Assembly (NCBI GenBank): GCA_033239125.1
Contig: BSWB01000008.1
Span: 14,042,001-14,106,000, forward strand
From: Fagopyrum homotropicum
Taxonomy: Eukaryota; Streptophyta; Magnoliopsida; Caryophyllales; Polygonaceae
DNA length: 64,000 nt
Direction of reading: 5' to 3'
The notes beneath the pieces were generated by a model that worked only from the letters and a program-made list of their open reading frames with translations, was not told the origin of the DNA and searched no databases. The position numbers and the translations under genes were made by a program. Shown here one piece after another: positions 1-10,586 of this stretch (positions are counted from its first letter, which is position 1; the number at the start of each line of letters is the position of its first letter).

Positions 1-1519
1 ATTCAGATTTGTTGTATGATTTGCTTCTTTCTTGTAAATCTAAAATCAAGATTGGCTTACTAATGTGCAGAGGTGCAAGCATTTTGAGATCGGAGGAGAC
101 AAGAAGGGCAAGGGAACCTCTTTGTTTTAAGCCTTTAGGAATCTTTTGTCTGAAATCTCCCTACTCTTTTCATCTTGTTTGTTGGTTGATAGCAGAAACA
201 AAAGGCACACCTATCCTTATATTTTTGTTGGTTTGATTTTGGTATTATTGTGACTATTATTAATGCAATTTCGGTCAGGCAATTTACTAAGCAGAAATGA
301 AAATGAGTGTCTCTAAATGTGTCTACTATGACAGTCCTATCCTTGCAAACTGTTGTTGAAGTCAGATCAATCCTTGTTGAAAACCCACTTAAATACTTTT
401 CTTTACTGTGTTTTTTTTAATAGTTTTCTTTACTTATTTTTGTTGGTTTGATTTTGGGATGGATCGAACTGAATGCCTGGACATCCAAATAGAAAAGGCA
501 CTTTTTCTTGAATCGGATTGGATAATTATTCGTGGATATCTAGCTTTTTTCTGGATTGGGTAATTTTCCGTGAATATCTAGCTGATCTGTTTGATTCAGA
601 TGACTTTTGTTTGACCGGTTGATCTATTTTGTCCGAAATAAATTTAGTCAATTATGGTAAGGAGAGTTGCTATAATACGATATTGTAATGTAATCTGAGT
701 CATTGATTCAATGGTGTACTATCCATGTCTTTTAATGATTTATAAGAGGTGTGTAACATTTTGTGCAATTTTTAGAAGGTATGGAGACAACTTTTTCCCT
801 TTGAAAAGTTGTATTTTATAAGGTGATGTTGTGATATTTTTGTAATTTTTACGGGAAAACTATAACAATTATTATCTCATGTTATAATTTTAGTTCGGTT
901 CATTCAAAAGTATACAATATCAATTAATTGACATATTATGTTGTTAATTATGTTTTTGTGCACTTTGTTACTTGAACACGTTTGAACTAGTAAAACACGA
1001 TGTTTGAACTAAGATTAAACATTTAGATTAATGATACCTAAATTTTGAACTAGTATTATAAAAGTTCATATTTTTATAGTTATAAGTATTAGATTTGAGC
1101 GCTCTATAAGTTGACACATTTTATATTATTAGTTCATGCACTATTTTGAACTTATGAACAAAATTTATAAAAATGTATGAATTATTAGTACAAATTAACA
1201 GAACAAATAACTTGGAGTGTACAAAAATTTGAACGAAAAAATGCTCAATAGAAAAAGAATAAGAAAAGGGGGAAATTAAAATAAAAAAGTTTTATTATGA
1301 AATGATTATTTTGATCTCTTGATTACTTTATCTTTTTTGTGGAATGTGGTAATGAACACTTAGAATGAAGCTTGAAGAGAGGAATGAACAAGAAGAGTAG
1401 ATTTTTTACTTGCTCTTGATGCATCTTGTTACATTGAGAATGCCATCCATTTATATTCCATGATTGGAGGATTTCATAATAAAATAAACTAGAATATAAG
1501 AAGGTGAATAATTCACCAT
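1..1519. other. AT-rich region, no gene seen
   Basis: This is strongly AT-rich sequence with only short, meaningless reading frames. I recognise no domain, LTR end, tRNA or terminal repeat. It lies downstream, on the minus strand, of the copia remnant that starts near 1520, so part of it may be decayed copia RT or 3' sequence, but no RT motif survives by eye. Confidence 0.5.
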
Positions 1520-2403
1520 GTATAATTTACTTCACTTCTTGGGTGAAACTGACTCATTATACGCTTGGGTGAAACTGACTCATTATACGCTTTTGGTTCC
1601 TTGTTTTCCTCGGTTTCAAATCTTTTGAACCGAGTAATCTATCACGTTCGACGTGTTGTAGACTCATTTGCAATGGACACATTTGGTTGGCCAATGGATA
1701 AATAAATTCTTCAATGGGCATTTACTGCATGAACATGCGCCTTTACCACCTTTTTAGTGTCTATAAATGCACCTGGTAATTGATTTGCAACACTTTGTAA
1801 GTAAATGATTCGTTGAACTTCTTGCTCACACATTTTTATTCTTGGACCAAGGTGTGATAATATTGTTGCATTTCATGTAATTTCTTTCATACTTGAGTCC
1901 ACTTTCTTCCCCTAAGATTGGAAATGTATTTTCATCAAAATGACAATCAACCAACCTTCATGTAAACAAATTACCGTTATTGGTTCAAGATATCGAATGA
2001 TCGAGGGGGGTTCAAAACCAACATATATTCTCAATCTTCTTTGTGGACCCATTTTTTGTACGTTGTGGTGGAGCAATAAGAACATAAATTGCACATCTAA
2101 ATACTTTTAGATGTGATATATTAGGCTCCTTACCGAATACTTACTATAGTGGGGATTGTTCATGTTTTGTACTTGGTCTTAATCAGACCAATGCTGCAAC
2201 ATGCAATATCGCATATCCCCAAGCGGATGGTGGTAATTTAAATTTTCATGTCTAGAAATTAATCGTAATCTCTTTATAAATGATTCAACAAGACCATTTT
2301 GTGTATGAACATGAGCTACTGGATGTTCCACATCAATCCCAATTGACATGCAAAAGTCATCGAATGTTTGGAATTTTTTTTTTGTGCAACTTGAAATTTG
2401 CAA
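1520..2403 (-). pseudogene. Ty1/copia pol remnant, integrase to pre-RT linker
   Basis: This is the downstream part of the oldest copia element. On the minus strand, 2403-2179 encodes the integrase region with VEHPVAHVHTQNGLVESFIK. From 2094 it continues with KMGPQRRLRIYVGFEPPSII. Around 1830-1690 a linker is readable that contains VQRIIYLQSVANQLPGAF and KKVVKAHVHAVNA. These are typical of a common plant copia lineage. Stops and frameshifts separate the blocks, and a 26-bp tandem duplication at 1538-1589 adds another shift. The upstream part of the same gene lies at 4763-5048 and 58262-58690, separated by the G and A' insertions. It is not functional. Confidence is high for the integrase block and lower for the exact left end. 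Confidence 0.8.
1538..1589. repeat. 26-bp tandem duplication
   Basis: Two head-to-tail copies of a 26-bp unit beginning CTTGGGTGAAACTGACTC lie at 1538-1563 and 1564-1589 and look identical. 26 is not a multiple of three, so the duplication shifts the frame of the copia remnant. It looks like a local replication-slippage or repair duplication. Confidence 0.9.
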
Positions 2404-2420
2404 TGCAATAATGAAACGTG

Positions 2421-3866
2421 TTACAAAGAGCTAGAAGGAAGACGGGCAACAAGTTGTGCCGCCAATCCTTTCTGGATAGCGAATCCGATCCTCCTAAAAA
2501 CAACATCAGAAGACCTAGGAGACGTAACGTTGCCATGCAAAACCCGTTGCACCCTCTTCAGAATTTCAATAGCATCAGGCGCAAGGAAACCAAAGGTGTC
2601 GAAAGCGAACGGAAGAAACACATGTTGATTTTCAATACAAGCTTTCTCATGTTTGGCCACCTTAGCAGAAGCCGCATTAAGCGCCGCCTTACCCACCGTA
2701 AAAGGCCCACTACCCAAACAAATAAGTGGGGAAACTCCAGTCAAATCGATGCAAGCATGTTTTCCACCCGCCCATCCAAACACCAAGATATCCGCCGGCC
2801 TCAAGGTGGACCTCCCCTCACGTGGGTCAGTTAAGAAGGACACAGGCGCCTCCTTCTTAACCGATACCCCCGCCCTCCTAAACACATCACACAACACATC
2901 ACGGACCAAATCATGCCTATATTTGAAGCCAGGAAGCTCTTTACAATGAACCGCATGCTCCCCAAAAGAATCTAGAATTCTCCGACAATTGGGCATAAGA
3001 CAAATCTCATCGACCGGGTATAGAGGAATCATAAGGTGATACTTAAGAACCGAACGATTCTCAACCGGGGACATACATTGCCCAAGTCCATCAATGGGTA
3101 TGGCAAGAAGGAAATCTTGGTTATGTGTGGATTGAAGACACTTGAAAACCGCTTTTTGTCTTAGAGTCAAATCAAAAGTAACTTCCATCTCCTGCACGGT
3201 CTTACCGAAAAGAGCACACACCAAAGCATGTTGGGCTTTAGAGGGGACGGTGTTCTTGACAATAAAGACAGAAAGATCGAAACCAGGAATAGAAGTCTGA
3301 AGATTGCCCAAATCTCCATAAAACTCAAAGCACATTTCTACAACTCCACTGTCCCGCAAAATATGGTCTTGGAGCTCCCAAGATTGGGCCCTAGAGGCAA
3401 CAAAAGCAAAGGAAGACGTCTCAATAGCAGAGTATAGCCCAAGCCCCCCAAATCGAATAGGCAAAGAAGCAAGTCGCCATTGAAGATCTCCAAAAAAAGG
3501 ACCCCCAAAAACCACAATATCCTCGACTGATCTATGGAGCTCGACATCAAAATAAGCTGTTGCACTCTCCCAATGCTCCGGATGACAAATCCTCAAGCCA
3601 AAATACAACTTAGCAACACCCATGCAAGAACGAAGCAGGAGAAGCTCACTCTGGGGGTCCCTCAACTGTGGAAGAAGATGCATCAACTCAACCGCCTTAA
3701 CAACTCTCTTCATGACAAGCTCTCTAACAAACTCCTCATCTCTACTCACTGCCCCACCTAGCAACTTAACACCCAACGCTTGGCCTTGCAATGTCATGGG
3801 GAAATAGTCCATCTCTAAGTTTAGACCCATCACATGAAGGCCAGAAGAGCTCAGTTTTGCGAACAT
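2421..3866 (-). pseudogene. Non-LTR RT C-terminal half with zinc and endonuclease-like domain
   Basis: This continues the RT polypeptide of G after a frameshift near 3785. A long thumb/connector region (LLPQLRDPQSELLLLRSC, then FFGDLQWRLASLPIRFGGLG) leads to a zinc-knuckle-like stretch ending FGEHAVHC. After it comes RPADILVFGWAGGKHACIDL, which has the spacing of a PD-(D/E)XK restriction-like nuclease core (Asp in PADIL, Asp in ACIDLTG). The frame stays open to the stop at 2421. Known elements with such a C-terminal nuclease include the R2-like clades; I infer the same cleavage role here. The copy is inactive because of truncation and the frameshift. Confidence 0.75.
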
Positions 3867-4743
3867 TCAACATGAGGCCTAAATCCGGACCAAACTCACG
3901 AATGATATCATGAGCTCTAGCCACCTCCTCAGATCGACCAATAATGGTCCCATCGTCAAGATACCAAGCATGTAGAATAGTCTTGCAACTGTCTCTGATC
4001 TTATGCAGAAGCGGGTGCAAGACAAGAGAGAAGAGGAGGGGCCCCAAAGGGTCTCCTTGTTGCACACCAGTAGCCGACCAAATGAACCTATCTCCAATGT
4101 ACAACCTGGCGGCCTGACCATACAAGAAATCAACCCATAAAGAGATTGACGGACATCTCTTTCTAACCTCCCTAAGCAAAATGGTCCTGTCAACCAAGTT
4201 GAAGGCATTGGAAAAATCCACTGCCAACATAGCTAGAGAACCATCGGTAAAACGATCACTCAGAGCTCTATTAACACTATGTAGAATAGCCTCTGCACCA
4301 CCTGAAACACCCACTCCAAACTGGAAATCTCCCAAATATCCTCTCATATCCTTACACACACTCTTCATAGCAACTTTAGACACCAACCGTCTCCATATAG
4401 TACCAACTGCAATGGGTCGGGTCCCATTGTCAGGCTTCAACAGCGGCGTAAGAGGAGCTGAAGCCACAAACTCGGCCAAACTCAAGGGGCACCTGCCTCC
4501 CAACCATAGATTAACCACAAAGGTGATCGCTCTCAAAAGACTCGTGGCAACAGAGGAACCCTCACCACACATAGCGTCTAAGATGTGTTGTGCCCTCAAG
4601 CCATCTCTACCGCAAGAAGTACCTTTGGGAAAGGACTTGATGCATTTAAATACCAAATCGATGTCAACAATGAGGGGTGATTCATGAAAGGTAGTGCAAG
4701 AGTTAGAAGGTGGAGGTTTGTGGGGATGTAAATTTTCTTGCAT
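3766..4743 (-). pseudogene. Non-LTR RT, N-terminal half (element G)
   Basis: Reverse transcriptase of element G. The frame reads through RT motifs in order: GTSCGRDGLRAQHIL near residues 40-55, LLKPDNGTRPIAVGTIWRR near 100-118, AVDFSNAFNLVDR near 170-182 (the first catalytic Asp), GVQQGDPLGPLLFSLV near 227-242, and AWYLDDGTIIG near 262-272 (the catalytic YLDD). It overlaps the next frame near 3785, where GxKLLGG should continue, so a single frameshift separates it from the C-terminal half. No start codon is implied because the element is 5'-truncated. Clade assignment beyond non-LTR RT is uncertain. Confidence 0.8.
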
Positions 4744-4762
4744 TGTAAATTTTCTTGCATTG
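4729..4762. repeat. 17-bp tandem duplication at G's 5' junction
   Basis: TAAATTTTCTTGCATTG occurs twice in direct tandem at 4729-4745 and 4746-4762, where element G meets the copia gene. In copia frame one copy encodes NARKFT and the other repeats it. It may come from aberrant second-strand repair at the LINE 5' end. Confidence 0.85.
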
Positions 4763-5048
4763 TCAAGCCGGATTTTCTATATTGTATAATTTGGAAATTG
4801 AGCACTAAATCGGATTATTTGAGCAAAGAGTTTAACACATGCCGTATTTCTAGTCGATAATAGACTTACACGTGACCATCTTGTAGATGCATCAATTAAC
4901 ACCATGAAGTATCTAAATGGGCCACATGGTGGAGCAACTGGTTCACATATATCTCCTTGCATCCTTTCCAAAAATACTGGAGTCTCACTTGTAACCTTGC
5001 TTTTAGAAGGTTGAATTATAATTTTTCCAAGTGAGCAAGCCGCACATT
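4763..5048 (-). pseudogene. Ty1/copia integrase N-terminal fragment
   Basis: The minus-strand frame reads CAACSLGKIIIQPSKSK, then ERMQGDICEPVAPPCGPFRY, FMVLIDASTRWSRVSLLSTR and RLDNAR. This is the copia integrase start with the first catalytic Asp (GDI) and the region before the second (LDNA). Upstream it is cut by the A' LTR at 5048; the preceding GAG-pre-integrase segment is found at 58262-58690. Downstream it is cut by element G. It is dead and is the target copy into which A' jumped. Confidence 0.85.
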
Positions 5049-6512
5049 TGACAAGACTTTTATTTATGGTCGTTTTTATCTTATCAAAATCTAATCCCGA
5101 CTTAGCACTAAAATGAGTATAGTAGTTAAGGGTCGAACACAAGAGAGTTTAGTATTTTTATTAAATTCAGTTATTGATTATAGAAACAAGTAACAAGTAA
5201 CAAGGGGGGGGGGGTTGGTTGGATTGATGCACACAAAACTTATGAAAACAAGTAACGCAACAAGTAAGACAATGATGGTGAATCTACACTAGGTTGATTC
5301 TAAGCATGCGATTGCTTTAGTGTGTTCCTTTTACAAGTAATCTCCCGTCTCGATCATATATATGTGTTAAGCCAACCGGCATTAACACAACTTAACAGGT
5401 TAGTGTTCCGTAAACCTACAAGAACAATTAACAAGTTAACTTTCAAACAAAGACTAAGGGATATAAAGAAAAGATTAAAACCGTTAAACTTATCTTTATA
5501 TTTGTGTTCCTTTCCTTTAAGCAATTACAACCCGTTATTACTTAAAGTTTACTACTAGATTAAAGACCCGAACCCGGAATCTATTAATCCTAGTTCTTTG
5601 CATGCACTTTAGAACATAAGGTGATCAATCTCAAGTGATAGTAAAACATGCAATTAGACAATGAAGATCAAACCAACCCAATGTAACAATGCAGCTTCAA
5701 ACCAGCCCAATATAGCAAGGGAGTTGGCAACTCATTACAAAGGTAGCGAGATAATTTTAATGGAAAAAGTGGATTCTAAAATTGGATGATACATTCATGA
5801 TTCTAGCAATCAGCCAAGGACTATTTATACTACAAATGACACTAAATAGGAGTAAATGGCCGGCCCAAAACAGCCACCTTTAATGCCATAAAGGTGGTGT
5901 AAACAACCGGAGTAAAGCTTCTGTTGTTGAACCGCAGGGGCGGCCTTCAGATCCGTAGGGGCGGTGCAGGCAAAAACGCTTGATCTTCTTCATGACAGCA
6001 GGGGCGGATCTTTAATGCTCTTCAAACGTCTAACTCTTCAACTTCTTGTCGTTTCTCATGCCGAGCCGCCGGGGCGTCCCAGTGTCAACGCGGGGGCGGT
6101 GACACTGACTCTTCATCTTCTAGCTTCCAGCTCCCAGGTTGAGGCGTAGGCAGAGGCGCAGGCAGAGGCGCGGGGGCGCTGGTCTTCGCTTCTTCAGGGC
6201 AGGTCACCGCAGGGGTGCCAAGGGTTGACGCAGGTACGGTGACAGTCTTCCTGGCTAGCGCTGGCGAAGGAGCAGGGAGAGGTCCGGAGTGTGGTGTCAC
6301 CCGCAAGGGCGGTGACACTGCTCCACGAGGGCGGTGAAGCAACAGAAGCTTTGCTTCATGAACGGTCTTCACTCCTAAGTGCTTATAACTCCTTCTTTAT
6401 CTTCTTTTAGTCTTCTTTTTCTGGACCAAGGAGTTTGTAGCATAAACTGACACAAATGTAATAAAAAGACTCTAAAAACTAACCTAAATGATAGTGATTC
6501 CATCACCTATCA
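5049..6512 (-). repeat. 3' LTR of A'
   Basis: It begins TGATAGGTGATGG on the minus strand and ends TTGTCA. It matches the LTR at 53856-58261. The U3 (higher coordinates, about 5930-6350) holds many copies of a GC-rich 12-mer (CCGCAGGGGCGG and variants). Downstream of these on the minus strand is a TATA-like TATAAATAG (about 5824-5832). The adjoining PPT marks it as the 3' LTR. Confidence 0.9.
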
Positions 6513-6527
6513 AACTCCCCCATACTT
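6513..6527 (-). other. Polypurine tract of A'
   Basis: On the minus strand AAGTATGGGGGAGTT directly precedes the LTR TG. The same sequence precedes the LTRs at 9116 and 62186. Confidence 0.85.
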
Positions 6528-6794
6528 AGACCTTTTACTCGTCTCGAGTAAAACAAATGACAACAACTAGACTCACAAGCCTCAGGAAGCATGGGCAAGC
6601 AGAAAAGACAATGAAAACAAAAGAAAAACCAAGAAGGAAAGAAGGAAAAAGAGAGAAAATGTGAGAAAAAGGTGAGAAACACTACCATCCTTATCGCTCC
6701 AAGAGTGACCTACCCGGACAACCTCCTTATGACTCCCCTTCTTATGTCGCCAAATGCTGGAAGGAAAACCTACACTCGGTGTCGCTTATTTTGC

Positions 6795-6950
6795 CAAGGT
6801 GCCCTTTCGGGTTTTCACCTTGCCACTCTTCTTCTTTTCTTTGATGATCTCACTTTGAACTCACATCCCTCAAGTCCAATTTTGCACCAACCTAAGGTTG
6901 GTCGGACTACCTTCTTTTTGCCTAAACCGTCCTTTCGGGTTTTCGGTTTA
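6795..6950 (-). other. Three successive hairpins in A' 3' UTR
   Basis: Inverted repeats on the + strand: CAAGGTG (6795-6801) with CACCTTG (6816-6822); ACCAACCT (6886-6893) with AGGTTGGT (6895-6902); TAAACCG (6923-6929) with CGGTTTA (6944-6950). The first loop contains CCCTTTCGGG and the third CCTTTCGGG. The same three occur in A (about 9390-9545) and D (about 62460-62620). Confidence 0.75.
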
Positions 6951-7122
6951 TCCAAGAATTTTCATGCCTTTTTTCATTTTCTTTGGCTTTTTCTTCTTCT
7001 TCTTTTTTTTTCCTGAATTTCAAACTGAATTCAAACTACCAAAAACTCAATGCAAACATACTCAAAAACAACTCAAATAGACTGTACATGTAATGATATG
7101 TCCCTCCCCCATACTTGAAGTA

Positions 7123-7140
7123 CACTTTGTCCTCAAAGTG
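7123..7140 (-). other. HP2 hairpin of A'
   Basis: CACTTTG / loop AGGA / CAAAGTG on the minus strand, followed by a PPT-like AAGTATGGGGGAGGG. It lies about 95 nt after the end of the extra ORF. See the HP2 finding for covariation. Confidence 0.75.
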
Positions 7141-7233
7141 GAAAATGAAGCAAAGATAAATGTGGGAAAGGGAAAGGGAGTGATACCACTAGTGGGATGG
7201 TCCGGCTGGACCATCCGGACCCTCCTCCGGTGG

Positions 7234-7689
7234 TTACGGGAAGTGGCTGAAGAAGTGCTCCTGCCGGCGGTAGAGAGCGTCGATATGATCCTCCTGAGCG
7301 TCCATCCTCTGCCCATATGAAGTCTCAAAGCTGAATTGCCAAGCCAGTTGCTGAGCCTCTAGCTGCTGAGCCTCTAGCTGCTGCTGATGAACCGCCTGCC
7401 AAGCATCCTGCCGGCGGTCAAAATGGGTGGTCATAGAGGAAGCGAAACTGGACTGCCACGCCTGCTGCTGCTCAAGCATGGACCGCTGGTACTTGGTCTG
7501 CCATGCCTGATGCTGGGTAGCCAAGGCTACCATTTGAGCTTGAAGGCTCTCCATGGCCGGACTATCGTCCGGTGCTGCAGTAGGCATCTCCTCATCATCC
7601 TATATGGGCATGTGGTCAGCAACAGGAGCCCGGCTGGAGTCCGGCTGGAGCCCGCAACATATCTCTCAACAATGTCCCCCTGAGGCCGT
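7234..7689 (-). pseudogene. Athila extra ORF, C-terminal part (A')
   Basis: This is the C-terminal portion of the ORF that lies downstream of gag/pol in this family. After a frame break near 7590 the frame reads EMPTAAPDDSPAMESLQAQM and then a long Gln/Trp-rich repeat in which AWQ recurs every 10-20 residues, which suggests a coiled coil. It ends EHFFSHFP with a stop at 7234, about 14 residues earlier than in A and D. The upstream part continues across element A at 32208-32973. The family resembles the so-called Athila ORF1 / putative plant transposon protein; its function is unknown. I see no signal peptide or membrane segment, so it is not a recognisable envelope. Confidence 0.75.
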
Positions 7690-9115
7690 TGACCGAAGGT
7701 ATTTCTATGGTCGTCTATACCCAATCAAAAGTAAATCCCGACTTAGCACTAAGAACAAGTATAGTGGTTAAGTAAGGGTTGAACCCAAGAGAGTTAAGGT
7801 GTTTTAGATGCAATTATCGATTATAATGACAAGTGACACAAAGGGGGGGTTTTGGTTGAATTGATGCACAAAAACTTATGAAAACGATTAATGCGACAAG
7901 TAAGACAATAATGGATGAATCTACACTAGGTTGATTCTAAGCATGCAATTGCTACTTTGGTGCATTCCTTTTACAAGTTTTTAAGTAATCTCCCGTCTCG
8001 ATCATACATATGTGTTGAGCCAACTGACATCAACACAACTTAACCTATTAAAGTTCCATAAACCTACAAGAACAAATAACAAGTTAGCATGCAAACAAAG
8101 ACTAAAGGATATAAAGAGAAGATTAAAACCGTTAAACTTATCTTTATATTTGTTTTCCTTTTCTTTAAGTAATTACAACCCATTATTACTTAAAGTTGCT
8201 ACTAGATTAAAGACCCGAACCCGGAACCTATTAATCCTAGTTGTTTACATGCACTTTAGAGCCTAAGGTGATCAATCTCAAGTAATAGTTAACATGCAAT
8301 TAAACAATGGAGATCAAGGAAACACAAAGCATTACTGGATAAAAACTTATATTAAAAGAACTTACATCCAAATTAAACAAAGCAGCTTCAAACCAACCCA
8401 ATGTAGCAAGGGAGTTAGCAACTCATTACAATGGAAAACTCAAGTCTAAAATGGATTTTGTGAGGAAAAGCATGGATAATTCTAGCAATCAGCCATGTAC
8501 TATTTATACTACAAAAGACACTTAATTAGGAGTAAATAGCCGGCCTAAAACAACCACCTTTAATGCCATAAAGGTGGTGTAAACAGTCGGAGTAAAGCTT
8601 CTGGCGTTTCACCGCAGGGGCGGCCTTCAGGAACCGCAGGGGCGGTTTAGGCAAAATCGGTTGATCTTCTTCAGAACCGCCGGGGCGGCTACACAACTCC
8701 ACTGGGGCGGATCTTTAATGCACTTCAACGTCCGACCTTTCGCCTTCCTGACGTTTCTGATGTCAAGGCGCAGGGGCGCCTTAAGGCCAACGCAGGGGCG
8801 GTGACATAGATGCTTCACCTTCCAGCTCCCAAGACGAGGCGCAGGCAGGGCACAGTGGGAGGCGCAGGGGAGCTGGTCTCCGTCTCGTCAAGGCAAGTCA
8901 CCGCAGGGGCGCCTGCAAGGGCCCGCGGGGGCGGTGGAGCAACATAAACTTTGCTTCTTGATCGATCTTTACTCCTAAGTGCTTATAACTCCTTCTTTAG
9001 CTTCTTTTGATCTTCTTCTTCTTCTGGATCAAGGAGTTAGTAGCATAAACCGACACTAATGCAATAAAAAGACTCTAAAAACTATCCTAAATGATAGTGA
9101 TTCCATCACCTATCA
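7690..9115 (-). repeat. 3' LTR of A
   Basis: It runs TGATAGGTGATGG to CTTCGGTCA on the minus strand, 1426 bp. It pairs with 30784-32207. The TATA-like TATAAATAG is at 8500-8508 (minus), with the GC-motif array at 8612-8935 upstream of it. Confidence 0.92.
8612..8935. repeat. GC-rich 12-mer dyad array in A U3
   Basis: CCGCAGGGGCGG is exact at 8612-8623 and 8634-8645. Variants follow: CCGCCGGGGCGG, GCGCAGGGGCGCC, CGCAGGGGCGGTGAC, CCGCGGGGGCGG and others, about ten in 320 bp. The motif is a dyad, CCGC-N4-GCGG. The surrounding DNA is AT-rich, so the array stands out. It lies roughly 100-430 bp upstream of the presumed TATA box. Confidence 0.88.
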
Positions 9116-9130
9116 AACTCCCCCATACTT
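9116..9130 (-). other. Polypurine tract of A
   Basis: AAGTATGGGGGAGTT on the minus strand abuts the 3' LTR start. Confidence 0.85.
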
Positions 9131-9676
9131 AGACCTTTTACTCGTCCCGAGTAAAACAAATGACAGCCATTAGACTCAAGGTCTCAGGAAGTAGGGGAAA
9201 GAAAGAAAAATAATGGAAAACAAGAGAAAAACCAAGAAAGAAAGAAGGGAAAAGAGAGGAAATGTGAGAAAAAGAGATACTATCATCCTTATCGCTCCAA
9301 GAGTGGCCTACCCGGACAACCTCCTTATGACTCCCCTTCTTATGTCGCCAAAACGCCGGAAGGGAAACCTACACTCGGTGTCGCTCATCTTGCCAAGGCG
9401 CCCTTTCGGGTTTTCACGTTGCCACTCTTCTTCTTTTCTCACTTAAACTCACATCCCTCAAGTCCAATTTTGCACCAACCTAAGGTTGGTCGGACTACCT
9501 TCTTTTTACCTAAATCGCCCTTTCGGGTTTTCGGTTTATCCAAGGATTTTCATGCCTTTTTTCACTTCTTTGGCTTTTGTTTTTTTAACTGATTTCAACA
9601 AAGCAAAACAAATGCAAAAAAACAACACAATAAACTGTACAAGCAATGATATGTATCCCCCCCCATACTTGAAGTG

Positions 9677-9694
9677 CACTTTGTCCTCAAAGTG
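9677..9694 (-). other. HP2 hairpin of A
   Basis: CACTTTG / AGGA / CAAAGTG on the minus strand, 48 nt after the stop of the extra ORF and just before AAGTATGGGGGG. Confidence 0.75.
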
Positions 9695-9741
9695 GAAATG
9701 AGTCAAAGATAAATGTGGGAGAAGGGAAAGAAATGTACCCC

Positions 9742-10586
9742 TCACTGGGGTGGTCCGGATGGACCACCAGGACCCTCCTCCGGCGGGTAAGGGAAGTGGC
9801 TGAAGAAGTGCTCCTGCCGCTGGTAGATGTCATCAATGCGGTCCTGCTGGGCAGACATCCGGCGACCAAATGAGGTCTCGAAACTGGTCTGCCAAGCCAG
9901 CTGCTGGGCCTCCAGCCGTTGCTGCTGGGCTGTCTGCCAGGCCTCCTGCCTCTGGTCAAAATGTGAGGTCATGGAGGTGGCAAAAGTGTTCTACCAGCTC
10001 TACTGCTGCTCCAGCATAGTCCGCTGGTAGTCGGATTGCCAGGTCCGGTGCTGGGTCGTCATGGCCGCCATCTAAGCCTAAAGGCTCGCAAGGGCCAGGT
10101 CCTCCTCTGGTGCCGCTGTGGGCATCTCCTCGTCATCTGGGACGGGCAGGTGCTCCTCCTGATGGGTCCGGCTGGAGCTGGCGGCATGCCTCTCCACAAT
10201 GACCACTAGTGGCCTCCTCGGCATGAAGGGATCTGCCGGTATGTAGAGCTCGGAGAGCTCACCTCCTAGTGGTAAAGGTCGGGGGAGGTACGTGAGGTGG
10301 CTCCCATCTGCAAGGGAGATCCAAAACAGGTTCTCCCCGTCCCTCCGGAGGAGCTTGCACCTCCTAAGCATCCCCTCAGTGTAGAGAGGAGCTGTCATCC
10401 CATCCTCTAACTCGGACAGGTCCATCACTTGTGAGGCGATCAAAGAGATCACCCCACCGCCGACAATATCCCTCGGCTCATTCCTCCTAATCCGCTTCAA
10501 AACGGCGAGGAAGAGAGAGGGCCAATCCATCAACTGCTGGCTATGTTGAAGGCAGGAGTAGAGCATTGGGAGGTCCTTGAGAGCGA
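9742..10586 (-). pseudogene. Athila extra ORF, C-terminal part (A)
   Basis: This continues the extra ORF of A after the C insertion. It reads DIVGGGVISLIASQVMDLSE, YTEGMLRRCKLLRRDGENLF, LPRPLPLGGELSELYIPADP, then an acidic PVPDDEEMPTAAPEED stretch and the AWQ-rich coiled-coil tail, ending PPEEGPGGPSGPPQ at 9742. Two CAG-to-TAG stops near 10077 and others near 9990 break it. The upstream parts are at 21791-22054 and 23830-24070. Confidence 0.8.

Larger units (their letters stand above)
2404..4745 (-). mobile_element. Non-LTR retrotransposon G, 5'-truncated
   Basis: This minus-strand insertion splits the copia integrase between its LDNAR and DDFCMSIGI segments. It carries an RT followed by a zinc-binding motif and a restriction-endonuclease-like domain, and no LTRs. 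The N-terminal part of the ORF is missing, which fits 5' truncation during target-primed reverse transcription. A convincing TSD is not seen: the flanks AAATTTGCAATGCAAT (left) and AAATTTTCTTGCATTG (right) are only partly alike. The right flank is itself duplicated. Confidence 0.75.

Noticed and set aside
9..236. 75-codon open frame at the left edge
   Set aside because: No recognisable domain or codon pattern, in AT-rich sequence beside decayed copia; likely chance.
8612..8935. CRISPR-like spaced short repeats
   Set aside because: Spacers are irregular, the repeats are degenerate, and the context is a plant LTR; no cas genes.
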